Positions 18,792 through 26,587 of a DNA stretch of 37,547 nucleotides are shown here, piece after piece; positions within the stretch are counted from its first letter, which is position 1; every line of letters begins with the position of its first letter. The stretch lies in assembly GCF_021023085.1 (NCBI RefSeq), contig NZ_PGCK01000016.1, forward strand, positions 1-37,547, given 5' to 3'. The notes under the pieces are model-generated. The model saw only the letters and a program-made list of their open reading frames with translations, ran no database searches and had not been told where the DNA came from. Position numbers and translations under genes: made by a program. The stretch comes from Methanooceanicella nereidis (GTDB taxonomy: Archaea; Halobacteriota; Methanocellia; Methanocellales; Methanocellaceae).

Positions 18792-20192
18792 TCAATGAAC
18801 GAGGAGGAGATATATCAGCACTGATATTATGCCTCCTACGAACGTGGCGAGCAGGTTGACGCCCGCGTTCGAGAGCATCTTTTTCTTCTGGAGCGTCGCC
18901 CCGAGAAGGCTGTCGGCGTTTGTCCCGAGGAATCCCCCAAGTACGGTGACCAGTACAAGGACAGGATCTAAGGTGGTTATCATCCCCAGAGGCAGCGCGA
19001 TGACAGCTATCGCAGACGACCCGAAAAGCGCCGCCGTCTCGCCCAGTAAGGAAACCGCGCCGTCGGTACCCGTTTTCACTTTTTTAAATGTCGTTATCAT
19101 GCGCGGAGAGCCCTGATATGTGCTCCCGATCTCGCTTGCGAGCGTATCACCGGTCGCCGTAGCCATCGCGCCCAGGTATGCGGCTAAAAATATGGTCTTA
19201 TCAATATATCCAATATAGGGCATCTCAGTATTACCGAGTACGCCATATGCGACAACGAAGATCAACGGCGCAAGACAGTTCCCGAAAGCGTTCTTATAGC
19301 CTCTGGAGCCCTGGTTTGACTCTGCTGCGCCGAGAGATTTCTTATAGGCATATTTGTACTTGGTAAACAACGCGCCAAGGAAGAAGAAAACCAGGAAAAG
19401 TAAAAACCAGGTTATCCCTCCGAAAACGATGATGAGCACCCCTATAAGCACTCCGCTCAAGGCACCCGAAAGGTCCGCGGCGTTGAGCTTGAAGGATATT
19501 ATGCCAATGACCAGCGGGAACGTTACGGCGACGACTATCGCCGCCGGGCTGGGTATGGTCGTGTACGTGAACGACGAGAATAGCCACATTGCCATGCCTG
19601 CCCCCAGAGGGACGGCGATATTCTCCTCATCCACTATCGTATAAAGTAATGCCCCGGTGACTGTGCCTATCACGGCAAGGAAGAACATGAAATCGAGCGA
19701 GTCTATGCCGGCCTGTATGCCGACGTCGCTGTTGGTTATGACCCAGCTTCCGAACAGGAAAGCGAAGATCGTACCGAGTATCAGGAGCGTGACGCTCCAG
19801 AAAATTGCCTTGTTCTCGGATACCAGCATGTTCACGATAGCGGCCGTGCCTTCCCCGAAAGCGACCGTGCCTATCGTAGCGGCCAGTATGAATACAGGAA
19901 AATCAAGCGCCACGACAAGGATTGCCAGAAGCAGCAGCGCGAAGCTGAACTTTAAAGGGCCCAGAAGCACTCCGGCCTCTCTGTCTCTTTCGGATGCAAG
20001 CGCTTTAAATAGAAACGAGTCCTTAGGCATATAGACTATGGCAATAGCCCCCAGGAATATGCCCAGCACGATAAGCCATTCAGGCATGAACGGGAATAAG
20101 AGAGCCAGAAGCCCGAGCGATATATAGGCTGATTGGCGCTTTACCTCATAGCCTAATGTGTGCTTGCTCTCTGAGCTCAGACTCGGATACAT
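18792..20192 (-). CDS. Two-domain prenol kinase-like/DUF92 (VTE5-VTE6-like) membrane protein
   Basis: A polytopic membrane protein of about 466 residues. The C-terminal half (about 230-466) is DUF92, the family of plant VTE6 phytyl-phosphate kinase: it has ATGDTLASEIGS, a VKTGTDGAVSLLGE block, GTNADSLLGATLQ and NAGVNLLATF. The N-terminal half resembles the dolichol/phytol kinase (SEC59/VTE5) family, with FGEGTAAIV in place of the usual GD-x-A element and DEENIAVPL resembling the terminal DDN-x-x-x-PL element. Together they could phosphorylate an isoprenoid alcohol twice. It is divergent from a cis-prenyltransferase-family gene. Start: ATG at 20192 chosen over a TTG at 20201. Confidence 0.8.
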   Translation of the reverse strand: MYPSLSSESKHTLGYEVKRQSAYISLGLLALLFPFMPEWLIVLGIFLGAIAIVYMPKDSFLFKALASERDREAGVLLGPLKFSFALLLLAILVVALDFPVFILAATIGTVAFGEGTAAIVNMLVSENKAIFWSVTLLILGTIFAFLFGSWVITNSDVGIQAGIDSLDFMFFLAVIGTVTGALLYTIVDEENIAVPLGAGMAMWLFSSFTYTTIPSPAAIVVAVTFPLVIGIISFKLNAADLSGALSGVLIGVLIIVFGGITWFLLFLVFFFLGALFTKYKYAYKKSLGAAESNQGSRGYKNAFGNCLAPLIFVVAYGVLGNTEMPYIGYIDKTIFLAAYLGAMATATGDTLASEIGSTYQGSPRMITTFKKVKTGTDGAVSLLGETAALFGSSAIAVIALPLGMITTLDPVLVLVTVLGGFLGTNADSLLGATLQKKKMLSNAGVNLLATFVGGIISVLIYLLLVH

Positions 20193-20257
20193 AGTTGACA
20201 ACTATATACTACCGATACAAAAAATACTTTACTCTATAAACGCATTAAAAGATTACA

Positions 20258-20911
20258 ATGGTCGTAAGACAGATAGCTTACAGGATATACGAAAAATCAT
20301 TGATCAAAGGCATCACAGGCAGCGCTGTACCAAGATGTATTGCGTTAGTCATATCCGACGGGGACCTTGTCGATAACAGGTCGGTCATTAAGCTATTGAA
20401 CTTTATAGAGTGGTGTTGCGAGCTCGGTGTCAGGGAAGTATCGGTGTATATCAGCATCACTTTCACGCAGCCGGGAACGTCGGGCAGGAATAAGCTGATC
20501 GACTGCGTATACGGGTTGTTCCAGAACGCAGGCTTCCCGGGAAATATAGTTGCTGACGGCTCCATAAACCAGATCAAAGGAGATAAGCCTTGCACGGTGA
20601 CCATATCCATCGGTTATGGCGGAAAGCATGAGCTGACGAATGCGATGAGGGATATAATGAAAGAGGTAAAGTCCGGTAAGATCAGGCCCGAAGAGATAAA
20701 CGAAAAGGTCGTCGAGGACCACCTCATATTTAAATGCGAACCCGACCTGTTCATCAGGACAGGTGAGGCGAGACTTACCGATTTCCTGTTATGGCAGGCC
20801 GTGTATTCGGAACTATATTTTACCGATGTAAACTGGGAAGACTTTAGAAAGATCGACCTGCTCAGGGCGATCAGGGATTACCAGTACAGGCAGCGAAGGT
20901 TCGGGGCCTGA
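20258..20911 (+). CDS. Divergent cis-prenyltransferase family protein (UppS/NgBR-like)
   Basis: Member of the undecaprenyl/dehydrodolichyl diphosphate synthase family, short at 217 residues. The C-terminal half is clearly family-like: GYGGKHEL (119-126), [19 protein letters not shown] (162-180), YSELYFTD (183-190) and the terminal RRFG (213-216). The N-terminal diphosphate-binding loop is altered: ISDGDLVDN (32-40) keeps the aspartate (Asp34) but lacks the Asn, Arg and Trp of the usual DGNRRWA. This suggests a non-catalytic partner in a heteromeric enzyme, as in NgBR/NUS1 and its archaeal counterpart, or an altered substrate. It is followed 26 bases later by a flippase-like gene. Confidence 0.85.
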   Translation: MVVRQIAYRIYEKSLIKGITGSAVPRCIALVISDGDLVDNRSVIKLLNFIEWCCELGVREVSVYISITFTQPGTSGRNKLIDCVYGLFQNAGFPGNIVADGSINQIKGDKPCTVTISIGYGGKHELTNAMRDIMKEVKSGKIRPEEINEKVVEDHLIFKCEPDLFIRTGEARLTDFLLWQAVYSELYFTDVNWEDFRKIDLLRAIRDYQYRQRRFGA

Positions 20912-20937
20912 ACTGATCTTTATCAAGAGGCTTAAAA

Positions 20938-22023
20938 TTGATAACTGAGGCTGACGTACATTTTCCGGACATACCGTTTAAAAAGACTGCCATACTGACG
21001 CTTATAGGGCTTATCATATACTTCGGATACCTTTACGTAGTGGGCTTTGAAAGCGTGGAGACCGCCCTGTTATCGGTAAACTACTGGTATATCGGCCTTG
21101 CATGCCTGGCGGCCATAGCCGCAAACGTTTTCCATGCCGCGGGATGGTGGATCTTTCTTAAAGACCTGAAATATAAGATATCACTGTTCGACTCTTTCCT
21201 GATCTACATGTCGGCGACGTTTTTCGTCAACCTCATACCCTCTGCAGCCATAAGCGGCGAGGTCGCGAAGATATATTTTGTACAGAAGATGACCCCGGAT
21301 ACGAGGTTTGACAGGACACTCGCGGCAGGCCTGCTGAGCAGGCTGCTCGAGATAGTGCCCGTAGCCCTTGGTACTCTCATCGGCGTTGGCTATCTTGCCT
21401 GGAACTATGATATTCCCTTTTGGGTCCTGGCATTTTGCGTGTTCATAGCCGGGACGGTGAGCCTTGCCGCCATTACGATACTTATCATCTCGTTCAACAG
21501 CGAGCTGCTGATGAGCATATTCAAAAGCATATACATGTTCTTGCACAGGATATTCAAGAGCAAGGACCTTGACAATAGATTATTGAAGATGAACGCGATA
21601 ATCCAGCAGTTTGACGTCAGCATAAGGCTGCTTACAAGAAGCAAGTCCCTGATCCTTAAATCGCTGTGCCACATATTCATGGCGTTCGTGCTGGACGTAT
21701 ATATCGCCTTTATCGCGTTCAAGGCGATAGGCTATCCCGTCTCAATGGGCATCATCATAACGATATTCTCGATAATGATGATACTGCAGATGCTCCCGAC
21801 TTTCTTGCCGGGAGGCGTAGGCCTGGTGGACATTATCATGACCCTGCTGTACCTGTCCATGGGTGTCCCGGAGGTGAATGCCGCGGGAGCGACCATCCTC
21901 ATAAGATTCGTGACCTTATGGTTCCTTACAGCGGCCGGCGGATTGGTGACATTGCATTTATCCAGAAGGTTAGAAAAAGACCAGTTGATGAATTCCGGCA
22001 ATAAATTTGAACGGCCGTCGTGA
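20938..22023 (+). CDS. Lysylphosphatidylglycerol synthase TM region/UPF0104 flippase-like membrane protein
   Basis: A 361-residue polytopic membrane protein with about eight hydrophobic segments, of the UPF0104/AglD C-terminal/YbhN type. LIPSAAISGEVAKIYF (about 100-115), the second-half LPGGVGLVDIIMTLLYLSMGV and the terminal tail are characteristic. The family is linked to lipid or lipid-linked sugar translocation, but individual substrates are mostly unknown. It starts at a TTG with AGAGG eight bases upstream; no ATG lies before the first membrane segment. The 26-base gap to the cis-prenyltransferase-like gene argues for cotranscription and hence for a polyprenyl carrier-lipid role, which is inference. 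Confidence 0.82.
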   Translation: MITEADVHFPDIPFKKTAILTLIGLIIYFGYLYVVGFESVETALLSVNYWYIGLACLAAIAANVFHAAGWWIFLKDLKYKISLFDSFLIYMSATFFVNLIPSAAISGEVAKIYFVQKMTPDTRFDRTLAAGLLSRLLEIVPVALGTLIGVGYLAWNYDIPFWVLAFCVFIAGTVSLAAITILIISFNSELLMSIFKSIYMFLHRIFKSKDLDNRLLKMNAIIQQFDVSIRLLTRSKSLILKSLCHIFMAFVLDVYIAFIAFKAIGYPVSMGIIITIFSIMMILQMLPTFLPGGVGLVDIIMTLLYLSMGVPEVNAAGATILIRFVTLWFLTAAGGLVTLHLSRRLEKDQLMNSGNKFERPS

Positions 22024-22079
22024 ATTTTAAAACATAAAATTTTGCCTAACGTTATATACTCATAAATTAATTCTAGATT

Positions 22080-22532
22080 ATGAACGACTTTGTGCCGGTG
22101 AAAGTGAGAGGAGTATATTTCGTTAGCACGATAACCGGACCTCAGGCAGTAGTTTTTTTATCGGACAATGATGAAAAAATGGTCCCGATATATATCGGTC
22201 CCGCTGAAGCAATATCTATAGATATAGCCCTGCGAAAGGAGACAACACCGCGGCCGATGACTCACGACCTGGTCAAGTCTATAATGGATGGCTTCGGGAT
22301 CGGCATCAACAAGATAATCATCGACGACCTGGACGAGCAGGTGTTCTATGCGAGGCTGATGCTGAAGGACACCGATAAAGAGATAGAGATAGACGCCAGG
22401 CCAAGCGATTGCATTGCCCTTGCAGTCCGCTCGGATGCCAGCATATTCATCGAGAGAGAGATACTCGATAAGGTGGCCATAAACCGTAAGGACATAGAGG
22501 CTGCGGGCAACATAGAGGACCTTTTAGAGTAA
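22080..22532 (+). CDS. Bifunctional nuclease domain (DUF151) protein
   Basis: A 150-residue protein of the DUF151/BFN family, named from plant and thermophilic members reported to cut DNA and RNA. The characteristic blocks are VFLSDNDEKMVPIYIG, GPAEAISIDIAL, RPMTHDLVKSIMDGFG and IDARPSDCIALAVRSDASIFI. The family is widespread in archaea and bacteria, mostly without a known biological role. It starts 57 bases after the flippase-like gene; the intervening region is AT-rich (a TATA-like stretch near 22050-22070), so it probably has its own promoter. Confidence 0.88.
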   Translation: MNDFVPVKVRGVYFVSTITGPQAVVFLSDNDEKMVPIYIGPAEAISIDIALRKETTPRPMTHDLVKSIMDGFGIGINKIIIDDLDEQVFYARLMLKDTDKEIEIDARPSDCIALAVRSDASIFIEREILDKVAINRKDIEAAGNIEDLLE

Positions 22533-22592
22533 AGACCTTAGAAGTCTGTTCTTTTATTCATTATTTTTGTACGGCGTTCAATATCTTATATG

Positions 22593-22606
22593 GCCATTAT
22601 AATGGC
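22593..22606. promoter_or_regulatory. Perfect palindrome GCCATTATAATGGC
   Basis: A 14-base perfect dyad in the 238-base gap between the DUF151 gene and the orphan gene at 22771. It has the form of a dimeric regulator's operator. No second copy was found in the window, and its target gene is unclear. Confidence 0.3.
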
Positions 22607-22770
22607 TATCCGGCACCCTGCACGTGGAGGTAATGCATTGAAAATGCACAATATCCTCGTACGGCAGGTCGGATCACACTCGGATTTTTTATGAAGCTTC
22701 TTATAATACAATATTACTTTCATTATACTGTATAAAAATACATATTTACTTATTTACAATATTATGAAAC

Positions 22771-23598
22771 ATGTTTATACCTCTTAACGTAAATAACACA
22801 GATAGTACCGTATCGCGGCCGAATATACTTATAGCAGGGGACACTGCCGGAATATTTTATCTGCTCGGTATCCTGTCCCGGTTCGAGTTCAATATATTCC
22901 TCGCAGATACAGGCGTGAAAGGCCCGGGGCCTTCCGAATTCAGGAGGGGCGGCGGAAATACGGGGCAAGACATGTCTAACGTGTATTATGATTTTTTTGG
23001 CTCGGCAGACAACATAGGGGCAGGGATCATAAGGCGCATGGACTTTGTTATCGCCACATCCTGCGGGGACTGGCCTGCCATATGGTCAAGATGCTTCCAT
23101 GTGCCGTTCGTCAGCGTAGCTCATGACACGGAAGGTTCTTTGCTGGAGTTTGAGGGATTTGGCTTTATCCAGTGCCAGCCCATCGGTTCAAATAATATCA
23201 GCGATACGATATCGGGCCTGATCGTCCCTAACATAGAAGCGCCTTCGCACAGGTACAGGATAAGGGCGGTGACCAGGGTAAGGATCGAAAAGGACGGCAC
23301 TGCCCATATAACATATGATAACTATAATGGCCCCGTCAGGCTTAACCCGCTCATCCCGGAGGAGACAGGCTATAGCGCATGGGACGACGTCGGAGAGATC
23401 CTTCGCCACGGGGAGATAATGTCGATAGACGTCTTTAACATGAAGACGATAATGGCAGAAGGTGATGAGCATAACAGGCTAAAGATGATAGAGGCGGGAG
23501 TGCCCGAACTTCACGTGATCAAGCTCGAGTCCCCTAAAAAGACAAGATATGTGGAATTGACAGGAGATCTTGTGAGAGTCTTTGACGGAATATTTTAG
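22771..23598 (+). CDS. Hypothetical protein, 275 aa, no family recognised
   Basis: I do not recognise this protein. It is soluble-looking, with no membrane segment or signal. Residues 18-46 (NILIAGDTAGIFYLLGI and IFLADTG) look like a beta-alpha-beta start, but the glycine pattern is not a standard Rossmann motif. A glycine-rich stretch RRGGGNTGQ follows near 58-66. MDFVIATSCGDWPAIW and the C-terminal half (from about 195) have mixed alpha/beta character. The gene is preceded by a long AT-rich region and overlaps the convergent GTPase gene by 4 bases at its 3' end. Codon use looks like that of its neighbours. Confidence 0.75.
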   Translation: MFIPLNVNNTDSTVSRPNILIAGDTAGIFYLLGILSRFEFNIFLADTGVKGPGPSEFRRGGGNTGQDMSNVYYDFFGSADNIGAGIIRRMDFVIATSCGDWPAIWSRCFHVPFVSVAHDTEGSLLEFEGFGFIQCQPIGSNNISDTISGLIVPNIEAPSHRYRIRAVTRVRIEKDGTAHITYDNYNGPVRLNPLIPEETGYSAWDDVGEILRHGEIMSIDVFNMKTIMAEGDEHNRLKMIEAGVPELHVIKLESPKKTRYVELTGDLVRVFDGIF

Positions 23599-24128
23599 TT
23601 TGACCGGAGCGCACTGGCAAGCTCGACTATCCTGTCCAGGACCGCGTCCACACCCTTTCCGGTGACGGACGATATTGGAAAGACATCATCATAGCCTCCG
23701 GCATCCTCCCTGACCTTTTCGACAGATGCCCCCGGAAGGTCTGATTTATTGGCCAGGACTATACAGGGGATGCCGCTCCCCCTTAATTCTGACAGTACCC
23801 TCTTTTCGAACTCCGTCATGCCGCGCGTGGAATCCACTACGACCAGGCCGGCGTTCAGTCCGAAAGCGACGACCTCCCGGGCGACCTCGAATCGTTCCTG
23901 CCCGGGCGTTCCATAGACATATAGTTTATAGCCCTTATGATACCTTATGCCCATGTCAAGGGCTACAGTGGTCGTACCGTCATGGTTTCTTGCTTCAGTA
24001 AGAAGAGGATCTGGATCTATGCGCTTGATGAAAGATGTCTTGCCGGAGTGGTATGAGCCGAAAGCGACCACCTTGACGCGACGCTGGTTATCGTGAACGT
24101 TGATCCGGTTTGAATGCTCGAGAATCAT
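23595..24128 (-). CDS. Small Ras-like GTPase (COG2229/CvnD-like)
   Basis: A 177-residue GTP-binding protein. The P-loop is GSYHSGKT (24-31), the switch I threonines are in DGTTTVALD (50-58), the G3 region is YGTPGQERF (72-80), the G4 motif is NKSD (127-130) and the G5-like motif is SSVTGKG (153-159). In G3 the usual aspartate of DxxG is replaced in the GTPGQ form typical of the COG2229 group, which includes Streptomyces CvnD; these often act with roadblock proteins. A membrane-anchored roadblock-like protein is encoded at 34111-34734. Convergent 4-base overlap with the orphan gene. Confidence 0.88.
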   Translation of the reverse strand: MILEHSNRINVHDNQRRVKVVAFGSYHSGKTSFIKRIDPDPLLTEARNHDGTTTVALDMGIRYHKGYKLYVYGTPGQERFEVAREVVAFGLNAGLVVVDSTRGMTEFEKRVLSELRGSGIPCIVLANKSDLPGASVEKVREDAGGYDDVFPISSVTGKGVDAVLDRIVELASALRSN

Positions 24129-24276
24129 TTAGAGACCTGGTAATTTTGTTTATACTCCCGGGTAGTTATATTTTCTTCTCTCAGGGCAGTAGCGGCGATT
24201 TTTTTATAAATTTAAGTGCAATATACTGAATTTAGTGTCGACGCCAACAAGTTAATATAGTCAGGACAGGTATTTT

Positions 24277-24963
24277 ATGGACATGAGCTATTCAGGCAGG
24301 ATCGGAACATCCGAGCTAATCGATTTATTGCTGTCGTTCATAGTGCTCACCATCGCGTTCTCGATGGGAAGGTCTTACGGGATCAGCGGGCTCAACGCCG
24401 AGATCTTCATCATATGCGCCATAGGCGTCGGCACCGGTTTTCTTCTCCACGAGCTTGCGCATAAGTTCATGGCACAGAGATACGGATACTGGGCGGAATA
24501 CAAAGCCAGCCCTATGGGCCTGATAATCGCGGTCGCCCTGGCAGTCATGACAGGGTTCGTATTCGCCGCGCCAGGGGCCGTACACATACGCAAGACTGGC
24601 TATTCTGCGCCGCAATCCACTTACTCATATTCCGACGATAACTACTGGGACCAGTTCGATAATAAGCCCGGTAAGGAAGAAGGCAGGATAGCGATGGCCG
24701 GGCCCATAACGAACATCATCCTCGCGTTGCTGTTCTTCGTATTGCTGAAAGGGGAACTACTGACCAGCATGCTGATGGTACAGGCTGCCTTTTACGGCAT
24801 GTACATAAACCTGTTCCTGGCCGCGTTCAATATGATACCGGTAGATCCGCTGGACGGCGCAAAAGTGTTCAGGTCGAACCCCCTTGTGTGGGTGATCATA
24901 GCGGTACCGTCGATACTGGCGACGCTGGCGTTCATGACAGGCCTTATCTACGTGATATTCTAA
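24277..24963 (+). CDS. M50 family site-2 protease-type metalloprotease
   Basis: An intramembrane zinc protease of 228 residues with about six hydrophobic segments. The zinc-binding HELAH (His58, Glu59, His62) lies in the second membrane segment, and NMIPVDPLDG (185-194) supplies the third ligand, Asp193. MAGPITNI, a further family block, lies between them. Such proteases release membrane-bound regulators or clear signal-peptide remnants; the substrate here is unknown. There is no PDZ or CBS domain, so it is a minimal form. It is transcribed alone, and convergent with tatC across a gap with two hairpins. Confidence 0.88.
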   Translation: MDMSYSGRIGTSELIDLLLSFIVLTIAFSMGRSYGISGLNAEIFIICAIGVGTGFLLHELAHKFMAQRYGYWAEYKASPMGLIIAVALAVMTGFVFAAPGAVHIRKTGYSAPQSTYSYSDDNYWDQFDNKPGKEEGRIAMAGPITNIILALLFFVLLKGELLTSMLMVQAAFYGMYINLFLAAFNMIPVDPLDGAKVFRSNPLVWVIIAVPSILATLAFMTGLIYVIF

Positions 24964-24972
24964 AAGTTAAGA

Positions 24973-24990
24973 GGAGCATCCATCAGCTCC
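24973..24990 (+). terminator. Terminator after the site-2 protease gene
   Basis: GGAGC (24973-24977) and GCTCC (24986-24990) form a stem with an 8-base loop, ten bases past the stop, followed by ATTCTTTTTA. The hairpin and T-run in this orientation fit termination of the plus-strand transcript. Confidence 0.45.
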
Positions 24991-25084
24991 ATTCTTTTTA
25001 ATATTGCTGATATCTTCACTGGAAAATATTCTTTATCTCAATGACAGAATGATAATTTAATGAAGTCAACGCTTCATAAAAATC

Positions 25085-25104
25085 TTGTATTAAATAAAAT
25101 ACAA
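25085..25104 (-). terminator. Terminator after tatC
   Basis: On the minus strand, TTGTATT and AATACAA (25098-25104 and 25085-25091) form a 7-base-pair stem with a 6-base loop, followed by GATTTTTA. It lies about 48 bases past the tatC stop, in the convergent gap with the site-2 protease gene. Confidence 0.4.
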
Positions 25105-25151
25105 AAGTAGTGTTCAGTAAGCTCTTTTTAACGCTCATCGCGCGAAGAAGA

Positions 25152-25877
25152 TCATATGAACTTCGCCAGGAACATGCTCATCTCGAACAATATGATAAGC
25201 ACGATACCGACTATCAACTGGGACAGCATTGTAGGATCGGGCGATACAAGCACGGCGAAAGCGAATAGTATCCCATAGACTGCAAGCCTGCCGTTCGCGA
25301 GTGTCTTTCTTTTTACTATGTCCATTTTTATAGACATCAATATTACCAGCGGCACCTGGAAAACGACACCGAATCCTACCATAAAGTTGGTGACGATGGT
25401 AAAGGTCTCTTTCATAGAAAGTTCGGGGGATGCTATGGCGGAGCCCGAACTCAGTATCATGTCAAAGAACAGCGGGAGCGTTATAAAATACGCTACCAGC
25501 GCGCCCGCGACGAATAGTGCCAGCGAGAACGGGAATACGGCGAGGATAAAGCGTTTTTCGTTCCGGTACAGGCCGGGGGCCATGAACTTGAAAGTCTCGT
25601 AGACAAGCAGCGGGAATCCTATCGTCACTGCCGCGATGAACGATACGATTATCCTGACCTTTATCAGTTCCATGGGCTCGTACACGGTCATTTTAACGTA
25701 TGGCGGCATTATATGCGTCCAGACCGTCTCCATTAAGTTCCCGGAGACAGGGTAGGCCAGGACCATTAAAAATATGGTGACCGCTAGCACGATCACTATC
25801 CTGTTGCGCAGTTCCCTCAGGTGTTCCGATAACGGTAATTCCTGATCGCCGGGGGGTATGGAAATTTTCTCTCCCAT
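25152..25877 (-). CDS. tatC: Twin-arginine translocase subunit TatC
   Basis: Receptor and core membrane subunit of the twin-arginine system that exports folded proteins such as the hydrogenase encoded at 14382-18096. From the ATG at 25877 the protein has 241 residues with six hydrophobic segments. LSEHLRELRNRI at the N-terminus, YEPMELIKVRI before the second helix and FKFMAPGLYRNEKRF in the first cytoplasmic loop are diagnostic. A TTG at 25886 is an alternative start. A TATA-like stretch (about 25902-25914, minus strand) lies close enough to predict a very short leader. No tatA gene was seen beside it. Confidence 0.95.
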   Translation of the reverse strand: MGEKISIPPGDQELPLSEHLRELRNRIVIVLAVTIFLMVLAYPVSGNLMETVWTHIMPPYVKMTVYEPMELIKVRIIVSFIAAVTIGFPLLVYETFKFMAPGLYRNEKRFILAVFPFSLALFVAGALVAYFITLPLFFDMILSSGSAIASPELSMKETFTIVTNFMVGFGVVFQVPLVILMSIKMDIVKRKTLANGRLAVYGILFAFAVLVSPDPTMLSQLIVGIVLIILFEMSMFLAKFI

Positions 25878-26068
25878 GGATGACAAAACCAGATTGTGGC
25901 ACTGAATATAAAAATTTGCTGAATAAGACAGTAATGCTTTGAGAGCATAGTATCCTTTTCATATGATTTTTTATTTTATCACATGGATAATGCCGACCCC
26001 GTTTTCATCAAGGAAAATAAAGCGTCCATAAAAGCCCGTTTTTCTAATGATTATGCGACGGGATGTCC

Positions 26069-26536
26069 TCATGGCTTCCGGGCCATGTTCAATAATGCAG
26101 GAATGATCAATGCTGCTCCGCATCCCATGGCAAATAGAGGGTTACGTAAAACATCGAAGCTATTCAATGCCAGCAATATACCGGTGAGCAGCATAAACGA
26201 CCCCGCGACAAGTCCGGTAATGTCAGGTAAGAGACCCGTCTTTGCCGGACATGCCGGGACCGTCGATAAAGGCTCTTTATCATTTAGCGCCTTTTCTATT
26301 CCCCGCACCCTTTTCTCCAGCGCCGATAGCGGGTCATCGTAATAGGGCGCACCGGATTCTCCCGCGACGAACTCGGTCGGATCATACTCGTCTTCGCCAT
26401 CAGGCCCCGATGACAGCCTGATCTCAAGAGCGCTTACCCTGCCGCTCAGTCCCCTGAATCTTTGCTCAAGGGACAGTATCCTTCCGTCTATATCGCTTTC
26501 CGGGTTCCTGTAAGTATGATCGTTTCCCTGTAACAT
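26069..26536 (-). CDS. Hypothetical coiled-coil membrane protein
   Basis: A 155-residue protein of no recognised family. Two heptad-like helices, LEQRFRGLSGRVSALEIRL (about 23-41) and LSALEKRVRGIEKAL (about 70-84), flank an acidic linker. Two hydrophobic segments follow (about 104-127 and 131-150), ending in a short basic tail. It looks like a membrane-anchored coiled-coil protein with a cytoplasmic N-terminus. The ATG lies only 51 bases from the divergent start of the pilin-like cluster, so the two directions share control DNA and perhaps function; this is inference. Confidence 0.7.
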   Translation of the reverse strand: MLQGNDHTYRNPESDIDGRILSLEQRFRGLSGRVSALEIRLSSGPDGEDEYDPTEFVAGESGAPYYDDPLSALEKRVRGIEKALNDKEPLSTVPACPAKTGLLPDITGLVAGSFMLLTGILLALNSFDVLRNPLFAMGCGAALIIPALLNMARKP

Positions 26537-26587
26537 ATTTTCATCAAATAGAAATTAAGTCGTAAACTATAAGTAATTTACCATAAA

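Noticed and set aside
18730-18795. N-terminal extension of the mobA-like protein from a TTG start
   Set aside because: The added 22 residues precede the conserved first strand, and the ATG at 18729 gives the normal family length.
25983-26342. Plus-strand open frame opposite the coiled-coil gene
   Set aside because: It is antisense to a better-supported gene with coherent coiled-coil and membrane segments, and its own translation shows no such structure.
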